Shown here: piece after piece, positions 33,044-41,477 of the stretch | Layout of the letters: each line of letters begins with the position of its first letter | How positions within the stretch are numbered: the first letter of the stretch is position 1 | Assembly: GCA_020443295.1 (NCBI GenBank) | Contig: JAGRIJ010000001.1 | Span: forward strand, 1 to 42,499 | From: Alphaproteobacteria bacterium | Lineage (GTDB): Bacteria; Pseudomonadota; Alphaproteobacteria; Micavibrionales; Micavibrionaceae | Direction: 5' to 3' | Length of the DNA: 42,499 nt | Notes under the pieces: model-generated | Told to the model about the DNA's origin: nothing | The model's input: the letters and a program-made list of their open reading frames with translations, nothing else | Database searches by the model: none | Made by a program: the position numbers and the translations under genes

Positions 33044-34456
33044 ATGAAAAGAAAAGCATTTTTTCTGACGGTTTTGTGCGGCCTTTTGAGCGCTTCCCCC
33101 GCTTTCGCGGAAGAGGCAGCGGCCCCCGCATTTAACAGCGGCGATACGGCCTGGATGCTGGTTTCCGCCCTGCTTGTTCTTATGATGACGGTGCCCGGAC
33201 TGGCGCTGTTCTACGGCGGGCTGGTCAAGCGCGATAACGTGCTGGCCACCCTGATGCAGTCGCTTGCGATCTGCGCGATCGTGAGCGTTGTCTGGCCGGT
33301 CCTTGGCTATACGCTGGCGTTCGGCGAAGGCAACGGCTTTATCGGCGGTCTGGGCAAGGCGTTCCTGAACGGGGTTACTCCTACTTCGGCCAGCGGAACG
33401 ATCCCCGAAACCGTCTTTATCATGTTTCAGATGACGTTCGCCGTTATTACGACCGCCCTGCTGGTCGGCGCGGTCGCGGACCGGATCAAGTTTACCTCCC
33501 TTCTGGTTTTTACCCCGCTCTGGGTACTCTGCGTTTATGCCCCGATCGCTCACTGGGTCTGGGGTTCCGGCGGTTTTATCGGCGGGGTCGGCCTTGAAGG
33601 GTATTCAGGTTTTTTGGGTATGGGAACCGCGATCGATTTCGCGGGCGGTACCGTCGTTCACATCAATTCGGGCGTGGCCGGGCTGGTGGCCGCGATCATC
33701 ATCGGGCGCAGCCTGAAAGCGGATAAAGATCCCTCCACATCGAATAACCTGATTCTCAGCGTTATCGGCGCGGGGCTTTTGTGGGTGGGCTGGTTCGGGT
33801 TCAATGCCGGGTCCGCGTTAACCGCAGGCTCCTCGGCCGGTTACGCGATGCTTGTAACCAATACCGCTGCCGGTATGGCCGCATCAGTCTGGATGATTAT
33901 CGAACTGATGCACAAGGGCAAAGCCAGCGTGCAAGGGACTCTTTCGGGTCTGGTCGCCGGGCTGGTCGCGATTACGCCTGCCGCCGGGTTCGTGGATTTT
34001 GCCGGATCCTTAGTCATCGGTGTAATCTCCGCAGCCGTCTGCTATGTCTCGGTTGCTTATCTGAAGACCTGGTTCAAGTATGACGATTCGCTGGATGTAT
34101 TCGGCCTGCACGGCGTCGGCGGGATTGCCGGTGCGCTGCTGACCGGTGTTCTTGCCAATCCTGAAATCGGAAATGTCGCGGGAACGCTGTATGGCGGCGA
34201 TACGCAGCTGATCGCTCAGGCGCTTTCGATCGTTGTCGTTGCCGCCTATTCCGGGGTCGTTACCTTTGTTCTTCTTGCGGCGATCAAGGCGACGATAGGC
34301 CTGCGGGTTGATACGCGGATTGAGTATTACGGCCTGGATCTCGCCTTGCATGGCGAAACGGCCGTGGAATACGACCGCGAAGTCTATGCCAAGGAATACG
34401 GCAAAGAAGTTCCCATTCTTCATACGGTCGAAAAGAAGCGCGCGAAAGCGGCCTAA
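33044..34456 (+). CDS. amtB: Ammonium transporter
   Basis: 470 residues from the ATG at 33044, with GGGAG upstream; the first 23 residues (MKRKAFFLTVLCGLLSASPAFA) are a signal peptide as in other AmtB. Eleven hydrophobic helices follow, with family features 'LFYGGLVKRDNVL', 'AGGTVVHINSGVAGLVAA' (pore His region), 'GWFGFNAGSA', 'DVFGLHGVGGIAGALLTG' (second pore His) and the C-terminal regulatory tail 'GLDLALHGE'. It moves ammonium across the inner membrane. The PII gene glnK often precedes amtB, but here nrdB does and no glnK is in the window. Confidence 0.95.
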   Translation: MKRKAFFLTVLCGLLSASPAFAEEAAAPAFNSGDTAWMLVSALLVLMMTVPGLALFYGGLVKRDNVLATLMQSLAICAIVSVVWPVLGYTLAFGEGNGFIGGLGKAFLNGVTPTSASGTIPETVFIMFQMTFAVITTALLVGAVADRIKFTSLLVFTPLWVLCVYAPIAHWVWGSGGFIGGVGLEGYSGFLGMGTAIDFAGGTVVHINSGVAGLVAAIIIGRSLKADKDPSTSNNLILSVIGAGLLWVGWFGFNAGSALTAGSSAGYAMLVTNTAAGMAASVWMIIELMHKGKASVQGTLSGLVAGLVAITPAAGFVDFAGSLVIGVISAAVCYVSVAYLKTWFKYDDSLDVFGLHGVGGIAGALLTGVLANPEIGNVAGTLYGGDTQLIAQALSIVVVAAYSGVVTFVLLAAIKATIGLRVDTRIEYYGLDLALHGETAVEYDREVYAKEYGKEVPILHTVEKKRAKAA

Positions 34457-34486
34457 AAAAAGAGCCTTTATTCCCAGAGGAATGGT

Positions 34487-35137
34487 TTAGCCCGCCTCAA
34501 GACCTTGGATATAAGCGTCTGTTGCCTGAGGGATATCTGCGGCGTTTAAAGTTTTGGTCTGCAGTATGACCTTGGCGATTTCTGACGGTTCTGTTCCAGC
34601 GTCTTTCCAGTTATCCGAGGGCAGATCGAGAACCAGAACCGATGCAAAATCCGACATCGTGAAAACCAATTGCATATCCGTTGCCTGAGCCTGCAACGCT
34701 TTAGCTAAGGGAGGTGCCGTGGTTGAATGGGTGATGAGCAGAACCGTATTCCATGATTCGTCCAGTTCCCTGACCTTTTCCCGCAATCCATCGTATTCCA
34801 ATATCGAGAACGCATCTTCACTGAGCCAATCCTGTTTTTGAAACGGAAAGGCAAAACCGGGTCTTTGAACGGCGGACTTATCCACGTGGAGGTTATAAAG
34901 TTCCGCTGCTGTGCGAACCGTACGTTTCAGGGGGGAATAGAGTACCGCGTCGATTGCCAGATCAGGGTAAGCCAAAAATAACTCCTGCAAACTGTGACGA
35001 ACCTGAGCTTTCAAATCATCAATATTCTTCAGATCGCCGTGCCGCATCATGATTAATCTTTTTCTTTGGCCCGGTTCCGGTTCAGGCTGAGCAAAAGCGC
35101 TGCCCGCGGTTTCCGATATGATAGATGTTGGGTCCAC
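34487..35137 (-). CDS. Histidine phosphatase family protein (SixA/PhoE-like)
   Basis: 216 residues with a GTG start (weakly supported; the ATG at 35050 is an alternative that would cut 29 residues). The branch-1 histidine phosphatase signature RHG is in LIMMRHGD, followed by 'AVLYSPLKRTVRTAAEL' (second Arg) and 'LLITHSTTAPPLAKAL' (second catalytic His). It transfers phosphate through His; the small size and layout resemble SixA-type phosphohistidine phosphatases, but the substrate is unclear. Convergent with amtB. Confidence 0.75.
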   Translation of the reverse strand: MDPTSIISETAGSAFAQPEPEPGQRKRLIMMRHGDLKNIDDLKAQVRHSLQELFLAYPDLAIDAVLYSPLKRTVRTAAELYNLHVDKSAVQRPGFAFPFQKQDWLSEDAFSILEYDGLREKVRELDESWNTVLLITHSTTAPPLAKALQAQATDMQLVFTMSDFASVLVLDLPSDNWKDAGTEPSEIAKVILQTKTLNAADIPQATDAYIQGLEAG

Positions 35138-35242
35138 CCCTTATTTTCTCCTGTCCGTCTTTTTATGACTATACGTGAAGACCGGCTTAAAACGAAAATT
35201 AATTTATTAATCTATTATCTTGCGGGTTTTGTGGTTTCAGGG

Positions 35243-36454
35243 TCAAACGTCGCGGGTGGCATCGACTTTGAAGCCCTTGGATTCAAGGGTCTTTACGATT
35301 TCCGCGACATGCTGGGCATCGCGGGCCTCGATGACCACATCCAGCTCGGCTCTCTTGAGAGAAACAGCCTGCATCATTCTCTGGTGAATGACCTCGATCA
35401 CGTTGGCACGCGCTTCGCCGATGATCCGGGAGATATCGGAGAGCTGGCCGGGGGTGTCGTCGATTTCAAAGCGCAGACGGGTGATCCGCCCATCGCGGAC
35501 CAGACCGCGCAGGATCAGGGTGGAGAGAAGTCGGGAATCAATGTTTCCACCACAGAGTACCAGGCCGACCTTCTTTCCCTTGAAGTAATCGATATTCTTC
35601 TGAATGACCGCGAGGCCTGCGCCTGCCGCCCCTTCGGCGACGAGTTTTTCGTCGCTCAGAAGATCAAAAATCGCAGCCTCGATTTCATATTCTGATGCAG
35701 AGTCTACGCGGCTGACCAGCTTATCGATGATCCTGATATTGTTCTCCGAGGGTTCCTTGACCGCGATTCCTTCTGCGAGAGTCGCGCCGCCGCCTGTGAA
35801 ATTGCGCCCTTCGCGGCGGGCTTTGACGGCGTCATAGCTCTCACACTGCGCACCGATGACCTCGATCTCCGGCTTTACCCCCTTGACGGCGGTTGCCACC
35901 CCGGCGATCAGGCCGCCCCCGCCGATGGGTACAACAACTACGTCGAGATCCGGACGCTGCTCGAGCATTTCAAGGCCGAGCGTTCCCTGTCCGGCCACGA
36001 CAGCCTCATCATCGAAGGGATGGATGAAGGTCATGCCTTTTTCCTGCGCCATCCGCATAGTTTCGCCGACGGATTCATCGAAGCTGTTCCCGTAAAGGAC
36101 AACCTTTGCCCCGAAATCCTCGGTTTTCTTGATTTTATTGAAGGGTGTCAGGTTTGGCATGACGATAATCGATGGAATATCCAAGCGTGTGGCGTGGTAG
36201 GCCACGCCCTGCGCGTGGTTTCCCGCCGAGCAGGCAATCACACCGCGCTGTTTTTGTTCGTCGGTCAGGGTCAGAAGCTTGTTTAACGCGCCGCGGGCCT
36301 TAAAAGCGCAGGTATGCTGGAGGTTTTCCAGCTTGAGATACAGATTTATGCCCATATGCAGGGACAGGCGGACGGCCTTGACCGTTGGCGTCAGAATGGT
36401 CGAGCTTCTGATCGCTTCGCGGGCTTTGAGAATGTCCTGATAGGTTACGGCCAT
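35243..36454 (-). CDS. Threonine ammonia-lyase with C-terminal ACT domain
   Basis: 403 residues, PLP-dependent. The PLP lysine is in HTCAFKARGALNKL (Lys at about 52), CSAGNHAQGVAYHA is the substrate-binding Asn-His region, and VPIGGGGLIAG is the phosphate-binding glycine loop; SKKGLV-type ending 'VLCGGNID' follows. From about residue 325 an ACT domain ('RLRFEIDDTPGQLSDISRIIGEARANVIEVIHQR') suggests allosteric control. It deaminates threonine to 2-oxobutyrate, the first step to isoleucine (IlvA) or a catabolic step (TdcB-like); the single ACT domain resembles the shorter form. Confidence 0.92.
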   Translation of the reverse strand: MAVTYQDILKAREAIRSSTILTPTVKAVRLSLHMGINLYLKLENLQHTCAFKARGALNKLLTLTDEQKQRGVIACSAGNHAQGVAYHATRLDIPSIIVMPNLTPFNKIKKTEDFGAKVVLYGNSFDESVGETMRMAQEKGMTFIHPFDDEAVVAGQGTLGLEMLEQRPDLDVVVVPIGGGGLIAGVATAVKGVKPEIEVIGAQCESYDAVKARREGRNFTGGGATLAEGIAVKEPSENNIRIIDKLVSRVDSASEYEIEAAIFDLLSDEKLVAEGAAGAGLAVIQKNIDYFKGKKVGLVLCGGNIDSRLLSTLILRGLVRDGRITRLRFEIDDTPGQLSDISRIIGEARANVIEVIHQRMMQAVSLKRAELDVVIEARDAQHVAEIVKTLESKGFKVDATRDV

Positions 36455-36562
36455 GCCTTCCTCTTTAAAAAACAGAAGGGCTAACCTACAGAGGTTTCAG
36501 GGTTATGGCAACGGTTTTTGCGGAGAGTTTTTGCCGGCAACAGCCCCGCCCATTCTCAAAAT

Positions 36563-37000
36563 TTATGGCAACCAGAAGGGTTGTTGTTCGGGAAGGACAG
36601 GCATTTCCATGCCGCAGATTTTATAACTTTTAATCACCTGCTGGTGTTCGTCGGAATTCAGGTATTTTGTGAAGGATTCCACCAGACGCTCCAGATCGCT
36701 GCGCTTGGCGCTGTTTTCGTCCATTCCCCCTGTACCCGGGTTGGCGAGCAGATCGTCCTGTTTTTCAACGAACTTTTCAAATCTCTTTTCATATTTTCTG
36801 ATATTCTTTTTATCCTCAACATTGCAGACCCGTTCTTCGGGCTCGGAATGATCGCTTTTATCCGCTTTCTTGGACGATTTGGGATTGAGGGCCTCATCAG
36901 GAAGCGCCGTGTAATTGACCGCCTGCGCTCCTGCCTGCATAAAGAGGCATACCGCCCCGATCCCCAGACCTAAAAGTATGACAAGCTTGCGTTTCTTCAT
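36563..37000 (-). CDS. Secreted, charged helical protein of unknown function
   Basis: 145 residues with a signal peptide (MKKRKLVILLGLGIGAVCLFMQAGAQA). The mature part is highly charged (Lys, Glu, Asp) and mostly helical with heptad-like runs around 'KKNIRKYEKRFEKFVEKQDDLL'; two Cys (RVC, KIC) may pair. It ends in a Pro/aromatic stretch. No family recognised. Confidence 0.55.
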   Translation of the reverse strand: MKKRKLVILLGLGIGAVCLFMQAGAQAVNYTALPDEALNPKSSKKADKSDHSEPEERVCNVEDKKNIRKYEKRFEKFVEKQDDLLANPGTGGMDENSAKRSDLERLVESFTKYLNSDEHQQVIKSYKICGMEMPVLPEQQPFWLP

Positions 37001-37353
37001 TCCGGCAACTTTGAATAAAGCAGTTTATATTCCCCCTATCATACCCTTTTTCGGCAACACTTGTAAAACACTACCGGAAAACTGCTTGTCGCCATGAATT
37101 TCGTTAGCTTAGGTTCCATGTTTTTGGTACTATTTTACTGAAATGGCTGTTCAACGTTTAGTTTCGGCTGGTGTGTCTCTTCAATCCTTCCTGATTGACT
37201 GGCTTTTTTCATATTTCCTCCATCCCTGTTCTTTTACGACCGAGTGATCTTGATGCACTGCGTATCTCTGTTTTTGCCTCCACGACTTTCCTTCAGACTG
37301 CAGACTTTTTCCTCCTCTTAACCCCAAAGCCACGGAAAAGGAGCCTATGTTCC
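37001..37353. other. Intergenic region upstream of phoH
   Basis: About 350 bases without a credible gene. It is pyrimidine-rich on the plus strand from about 37170 to 37330. AAGGAG at 37338-37343 serves phoH (10 bases from its ATG); it also sits 3 bases from a tiny ATG frame of four codons at 37347 that overlaps the phoH start. No clear hairpin or promoter consensus. Confidence 0.45.
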
Positions 37354-38097
37354 ATGTCTAAAAAGTCCCGTAAAGCCCACCGCAACGTTCATGTCCTCAG
37401 CCCTTCATCCGACTCTCTCGACCATCAGGGATGGCATCCTCTGGACAGCGAGATTGACGGACGGCGCGATAAAAAATACGTCAAAAATATCAAGCCGCGC
37501 TCCGAGGGACAGGACGCGCTGTATAAATCCATAAAGTCTTACAGTTTAACGCTTGCGATCGGCCCGGCGGGAACCGGGAAAACCTATCTTGCCATTGCCG
37601 CCGCCGTCGAAGCGCTGGAGCAGGGAAAGATCGAGCGGATCGTGCTTTCGCGCCCGGCGATGGAGGCCGGGGAGTCGATCGGGTTCCTGCCCGGCGACAT
37701 GCACGAGAAGATGGCCCCCTATCTGCGCCCTTTATACGACGCCTTGGGCGACCGGATGGGCGGCAAGCGCGTGCGGTCCTATATCGAGGAGGGCACGATC
37801 GAGATCGCGCCGATCGGTTATATGCGCGGGCGGACGCTCAATAACTCGTTTGTCGTGATCGACGAGGCGCAGAACTGCACCTACGCGCAGCTCAAGATGA
37901 TCCTCTCGCGGCTGGGCTGGCATTCCACGATGGTGGTGACCGGCGATCCCGACCAGTCGGACCTGCTGGAAGGCGTGTCGGGCCTGCGCGATATTTCGCG
38001 GCGGCTTGAGGCGCTGCCGAACGTGGCCGTGTGTCAGCTCTCGCAGGGCGATATCGTGCGGCACCCGCTGGTGGCGGAGATGCTGGAGGTTTTGTAG
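37354..38097 (+). CDS. PhoH-family ATPase (short form)
   Basis: 247 residues from the ATG at 37354. A basic head of about 60 residues leads to a single P-loop domain: Walker A GPAGTGKT at about 70-77, 'VLSRPAMEAGESIGFLPGDMHEKM' (PhoH signature), Walker B VVIDEAQN, then TGDPDQSDL (sensor/switch) and 'GDIVRHPLV'. This compact form lacks the KH-type domain of the PhoH that is paired with ybeY. PhoH proteins are ATPases thought to act in RNA metabolism; the role of this type is unknown. It is not adjacent to ybeY here. Confidence 0.85.
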   Translation: MSKKSRKAHRNVHVLSPSSDSLDHQGWHPLDSEIDGRRDKKYVKNIKPRSEGQDALYKSIKSYSLTLAIGPAGTGKTYLAIAAAVEALEQGKIERIVLSRPAMEAGESIGFLPGDMHEKMAPYLRPLYDALGDRMGGKRVRSYIEEGTIEIAPIGYMRGRTLNNSFVVIDEAQNCTYAQLKMILSRLGWHSTMVVTGDPDQSDLLEGVSGLRDISRRLEALPNVAVCQLSQGDIVRHPLVAEMLEVL

Positions 38098-38142
38098 GGC
38101 TGCCTTTTATCCAATCGGCCTGTTTTCTGCTATATTGCGGCG

Positions 38143-38847
38143 ATGAATCTTTTTATCTGCCGTGCGTTTTTCGTCTGTTTTGCTTTCCTGTCCATGTTTT
38201 CAATGGCGGAACCGGCTTTTGCGAAGTGCGCACGCCACGGGACTATTTTTGCCGAATGTAATTTAGAACATTGTACCTCTGGCTTCAGTGTCATGTTTAG
38301 GGTGCGGCACTGCGGCGATCCGCAGAGCCTGATCGAGCCGCTGACCGAAGATGACCTAAACTGGGTTTTTTCGTCCCTTAGAGATTCCGGGACAATTCCT
38401 GAAGCTGCACTAACCTCCGAAAGTAAAATCTATAATTTTGAACCTTGGGGTAGCGGGGAAGAATATGATTATACCGTCTCTGACAATGCGCGTATTGAGG
38501 ACGTGCAGCATGATTGGGAAAAGCGGGTTTTTTACAGGGATCTTTTCTGGGATTCTTTTGTCGCACTGGATATCCCGGTTTTCCTGCTGTGTATCGGCGT
38601 AATACTCTATTCGGGACGAACATTTAAAAGAAAGTATCTCGACCGGGAAGCAGGCGTTCGCGATATCTGGTATCTGCCCTTAGCCTTCTGGGTGTACTCT
38701 ATACTTACTTTTGTTTTTAGGTTTCCTTGTTCGGATATGTATTTTCTGGATTTTCTTCTTATTCCAGTTACTTTGCTTTGGATAGGGGAACTTCTGGCGC
38801 TTGCCGTGTATGGGATGCGCCGGAAATTCCGTCAGCGGGAGTCTTGA
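38143..38847 (+). CDS. Secreted/membrane protein of unknown function
   Basis: 234 residues: a signal peptide (to about residue 27, ...MFSMAEPAFA), a Cys-rich periplasmic part (Cys in KCARHG, AECNLEHC and RHCGD) with an acidic end, then two to three hydrophobic segments (about 145-162, 180-195 and 203-225) near the C-terminus. The layout is a periplasmic domain tied to the inner membrane from behind. No family recognised. The start has no clear ribosome site; a possible -10 (TATATT) lies about 15 bases upstream. Confidence 0.55.
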   Translation: MNLFICRAFFVCFAFLSMFSMAEPAFAKCARHGTIFAECNLEHCTSGFSVMFRVRHCGDPQSLIEPLTEDDLNWVFSSLRDSGTIPEAALTSESKIYNFEPWGSGEEYDYTVSDNARIEDVQHDWEKRVFYRDLFWDSFVALDIPVFLLCIGVILYSGRTFKRKYLDREAGVRDIWYLPLAFWVYSILTFVFRFPCSDMYFLDFLLIPVTLLWIGELLALAVYGMRRKFRQRES

Positions 38848-38871
38848 TCCGCGCCTGCGCGGGGATGATCC
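38845..38871. repeat. REP-like palindromic element
   Basis: GATCCGCGCCTGCGCGGGGATGATC, with a CCGCG/CGCGG dyad, sits at the end of the 38143 gene. It resembles the widespread palindromic repeats whose spurious translation reads DPRLRGDD, and that string is encoded in one frame here. Only one copy is evident in the window. Confidence 0.5.
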
Positions 38872-38921
38872 CGCATTTACGGCTTGTGCATTTCAGCGCT
38901 CCCTGTTTGCGGGGCGTTTCT

Positions 38922-39533
38922 TTAGCGGGGTTCCCTGTATTTCTGGAAGACATAACCGAACCAGGATTCCTTGCCGGAGGTGAAGAGCGTGTCACCGTCT
39001 TTTATCTTGAGATAATCTTCCCGCTGGATGCACAGACGGATGAAAGTTCCGGTTCCCAGCTCTTCGCTTTCCAGACATTCCTCATTGGCTTTCGGGTGTT
39101 TTTTTATCTTAACCGTTACCGCCCGTTGTGCCGGTTTGCCAAGAATCTCCGTGTAGGTGCGGCCAAGGCCGATGGTAGAGAAAAATACAGTAAAATAAAA
39201 TATGGAGGGGACCATAAGCAACGCGAAGGGTTTTATCTTTTTTTGCTCTTCTTTAAATTTTATCTTACCTTTTGCGTAGGCCCAGTAGTAAGCAACCGAT
39301 CCACCGATGCATACAATCCAAAGTATCGGTTGTGTTGCGCCGCTATACTGATCGGAAGGGAAGAATCCTTGCGTCATCACCCCGTAGAGCATCAAGCTTG
39401 CTAAAACAATCAGGCTATTCAACCATAGTATGCTCCATGGGTTTTCCGTTCCCCAGAGCTTTTTCTTCCAGCTTTTTTCCGGGATTTGTTTCCTGCTTTC
39501 CTCGCCCAGAGATTCCTCAAGGTCGTTGTTCAT
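38922..39533 (-). CDS. Two-to-three-helix membrane protein of unknown function
   Basis: About 203 residues from the ATG at 39533; a GTG at 39572 would overlap the peroxiredoxin gene. A charged head of about 30 residues precedes membrane segments at about 38-58, 70-87 and 103-123, and the C-terminal 80 residues form a soluble domain with two Cys, rich in Lys and Glu. No family recognised. It starts 22 bases after the peroxiredoxin gene on the same strand and may be co-transcribed with it. Confidence 0.55.
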   Translation of the reverse strand: MNNDLEESLGEESRKQIPEKSWKKKLWGTENPWSILWLNSLIVLASLMLYGVMTQGFFPSDQYSGATQPILWIVCIGGSVAYYWAYAKGKIKFKEEQKKIKPFALLMVPSIFYFTVFFSTIGLGRTYTEILGKPAQRAVTVKIKKHPKANEECLESEELGTGTFIRLCIQREDYLKIKDGDTLFTSGKESWFGYVFQKYREPR

Positions 39534-39555
39534 CTTCGGAAGGCCTTGTCTTTTT

Positions 39556-40041
39556 TTACAATCCCGCGGCACACGCCTGCGCGCCGGAGAGTTCGACGTC
39601 GCTGGGTTTTTCCTCGACGTTGAGCTTCGTGACCTTGCCGTTTTCGACCACCATGGAATAACGCTTGGAGCGGGTGGAGAGGCCGTAGCCGGAACCGTCG
39701 AAATCCAAGCCGATGGCTTTGGTGAATTCGCCGTTGCCGTCGGGGATCATCGTGACCTTGCCCTTTGCGCCCGCGCTTTCGCCCCAGTGCTGCATGACGA
39801 AGGGGTCGTTGACGGCGATGCAGATAATCTCGTCGATGCCTTTTGATTTGATATCGCCCGCATGCTGGATATAGCCGGGCAGGTGTTTTTGCGAGCAGGC
39901 GGGGGTGAAGGCACCGGGGACCGCGAAGATCACGACCTTTTTCTTTGAGATATAATCCGCGATGTTGAGGTCTTCCATGCCGCCCTCGCCGAGGCGCTTG
40001 ACGGTTACGGAGGGGATTGTATCGCCTACTTTTATTGTCAT
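39556..40041 (-). CDS. Peroxiredoxin (Prx5/redoxin type)
   Basis: 161 residues from the ATG at 40041, which has GGAAAGGA upstream. The peroxidatic Cys is in PGAFTPACSQKHLPGY, the typical Prx5 sequence, with 'KVGDTIPSVTVKRLGEGG' at the N-terminus and 'RSKRYSMVVENGKV' with the conserved Arg. A second Cys lies near the C-terminus (GAQACAAGL). It reduces peroxides in the cytosol using thiols. Confidence 0.92.
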   Translation of the reverse strand: MTIKVGDTIPSVTVKRLGEGGMEDLNIADYISKKKVVIFAVPGAFTPACSQKHLPGYIQHAGDIKSKGIDEIICIAVNDPFVMQHWGESAGAKGKVTMIPDGNGEFTKAIGLDFDGSGYGLSTRSKRYSMVVENGKVTKLNVEEKPSDVELSGAQACAAGL

Positions 40042-40170
40042 GATCTTTCCTTTCCTGCCTAGTTTCAGGGATTCATAGCATGAAGCGCCTGTGGTTTCAC
40101 GCAAAAATGCCGCCTATACTTTTGCCGCGCCGGGGTCTAAAAATAATGTCCACAAAGCGGGACGCACCTG

Positions 40171-41409
40171 ATGAAGGGTTACGATACTTCTCTCCTGAAA
40201 AACCGGGATTTCCGGCTGCTGGTGCTCACGCGCATGTGCGCGATGACGGCGATGCAGGCGCAGGCCGTGATCGTCGGTTGGCAGGTTTATTCGCTCACGG
40301 GGAGCGAATGGATGCTGGGGCTGACCGGGCTGACGGAGGCCATTCCCGCGATCCTGTGCGCTTTTTATGCCGGGCATATCGTGGATGTCAGTTCGCCGCG
40401 CAAGATTTACAGGCTTTGCCTTTCCGCGCTTTTTCTGAACTCGCTGATGCTGCTGGTGACGGCGGGCGGGTTCGTGGCGCTGGATACGACGCATGTTCTG
40501 ATCGTGATTTATTGCGCGATTTTCATTTCCGGGCTGGCGCGGAGCTTTATCATGCCGTGCGCGTTCGCCCTGCTCCCGCGTATCGTTCCGAAGGATAAGA
40601 TTTCTTCCGCCTATTCTTGGCAGACGGCGGCGTTTCAGACGGCGGTGATCGGCGGGCCGACAGTGGCCGGGGTGATCTATGCGTTCGGGGGCCCGGCTGC
40701 GGCATGGGTGTTCGCGGTTGCGATGATGGGGTGCGCCGTGGTTTCGATTACCTTGCTGCATACCGATGTCAGCGCGAAGGCGAAATCCGACCGTCCCCCG
40801 GTCGCGAAAAGCATCAAGGAAGGCTGGGCGTTTTTGCTTGAAAACCGTTCCCTGCTTTCCGTGATGTCGCTGGATATGCTGGCGGTGTTGTTCGGCGGGG
40901 TTGTGGTCATTCTGCCCGCCTTTGCGGACCAGATCCTCCAAATCGGGCCCATCGGTCTGGGATTGCTGCGGGCCGCGCCCGCGTTCGGGGCGGTCTTGAC
41001 CGCGCTTTATTTTGCGGGACGGCCCTTGAAGCAGGTTACGGCAGCGCAGTTGCTGTTTGTGGTTGCCGGGTTCGGAGTTTCGATGATTGCGTTCGGGCTT
41101 TCGAGCCATCTATTGACGGCGATTCTTTTTCTCGCGCTGGGCGGGGCGTTCGACAGCGTTTCCATGGTGATCCGGGGCACGTTGATGCAGATTCTCACCC
41201 CCGAACACATGCGCGGGCGCGTGTCGGCGGTGAATTCGATGTTTATTATCTCCTCCAACGAAATCGGCGCCTTTGAGAGCGGAACGGCGGCCACGTTGTT
41301 CGGGCTGGTTCCCTCCATCATACTCGGTGGTGTGGGGACTTTGGTGGTGGTGGGCGCCGTAACGGCGCTATCGCCCAAATTCCGGGCTTTGCGGGTCGAT
41401 GCCGGTTGA
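40171..41409 (+). CDS. MFS transporter (EntS-like)
   Basis: 412 residues with twelve hydrophobic helices. The N-terminal 'LLKNRDFRLLVLTRMCAMTAMQAQAVIVGWQVYSLTGS' and 'GLTGLTEAIPAILCAFYAGHIVD' with the D-x-x-x-R motif (VSSPRKIY) are typical of the EntS/MFS-3 drug and siderophore exporters, as is 'GRVSAVNSMFIISSNEIGAFESG' in the second half. It probably exports a small molecule; substrate unknown. Transcribed alone, divergent from the peroxiredoxin gene. Confidence 0.88.
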   Translation: MKGYDTSLLKNRDFRLLVLTRMCAMTAMQAQAVIVGWQVYSLTGSEWMLGLTGLTEAIPAILCAFYAGHIVDVSSPRKIYRLCLSALFLNSLMLLVTAGGFVALDTTHVLIVIYCAIFISGLARSFIMPCAFALLPRIVPKDKISSAYSWQTAAFQTAVIGGPTVAGVIYAFGGPAAAWVFAVAMMGCAVVSITLLHTDVSAKAKSDRPPVAKSIKEGWAFLLENRSLLSVMSLDMLAVLFGGVVVILPAFADQILQIGPIGLGLLRAAPAFGAVLTALYFAGRPLKQVTAAQLLFVVAGFGVSMIAFGLSSHLLTAILFLALGGAFDSVSMVIRGTLMQILTPEHMRGRVSAVNSMFIISSNEIGAFESGTAATLFGLVPSIILGGVGTLVVVGAVTALSPKFRALRVDAG

Positions 41410-41477
41410 CGTGTAAAAGTTGCAAATTCCATAATAGAAATGGTAGGCTTTACGGGTATTTATAAGGGGTGTTTAGC

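Noticed and set aside
37347..37361. Four-codon leader frame overlapping the phoH start
   Set aside because: The ribosome site is only three bases from its ATG and better serves phoH; no attenuator hairpin accompanies it.
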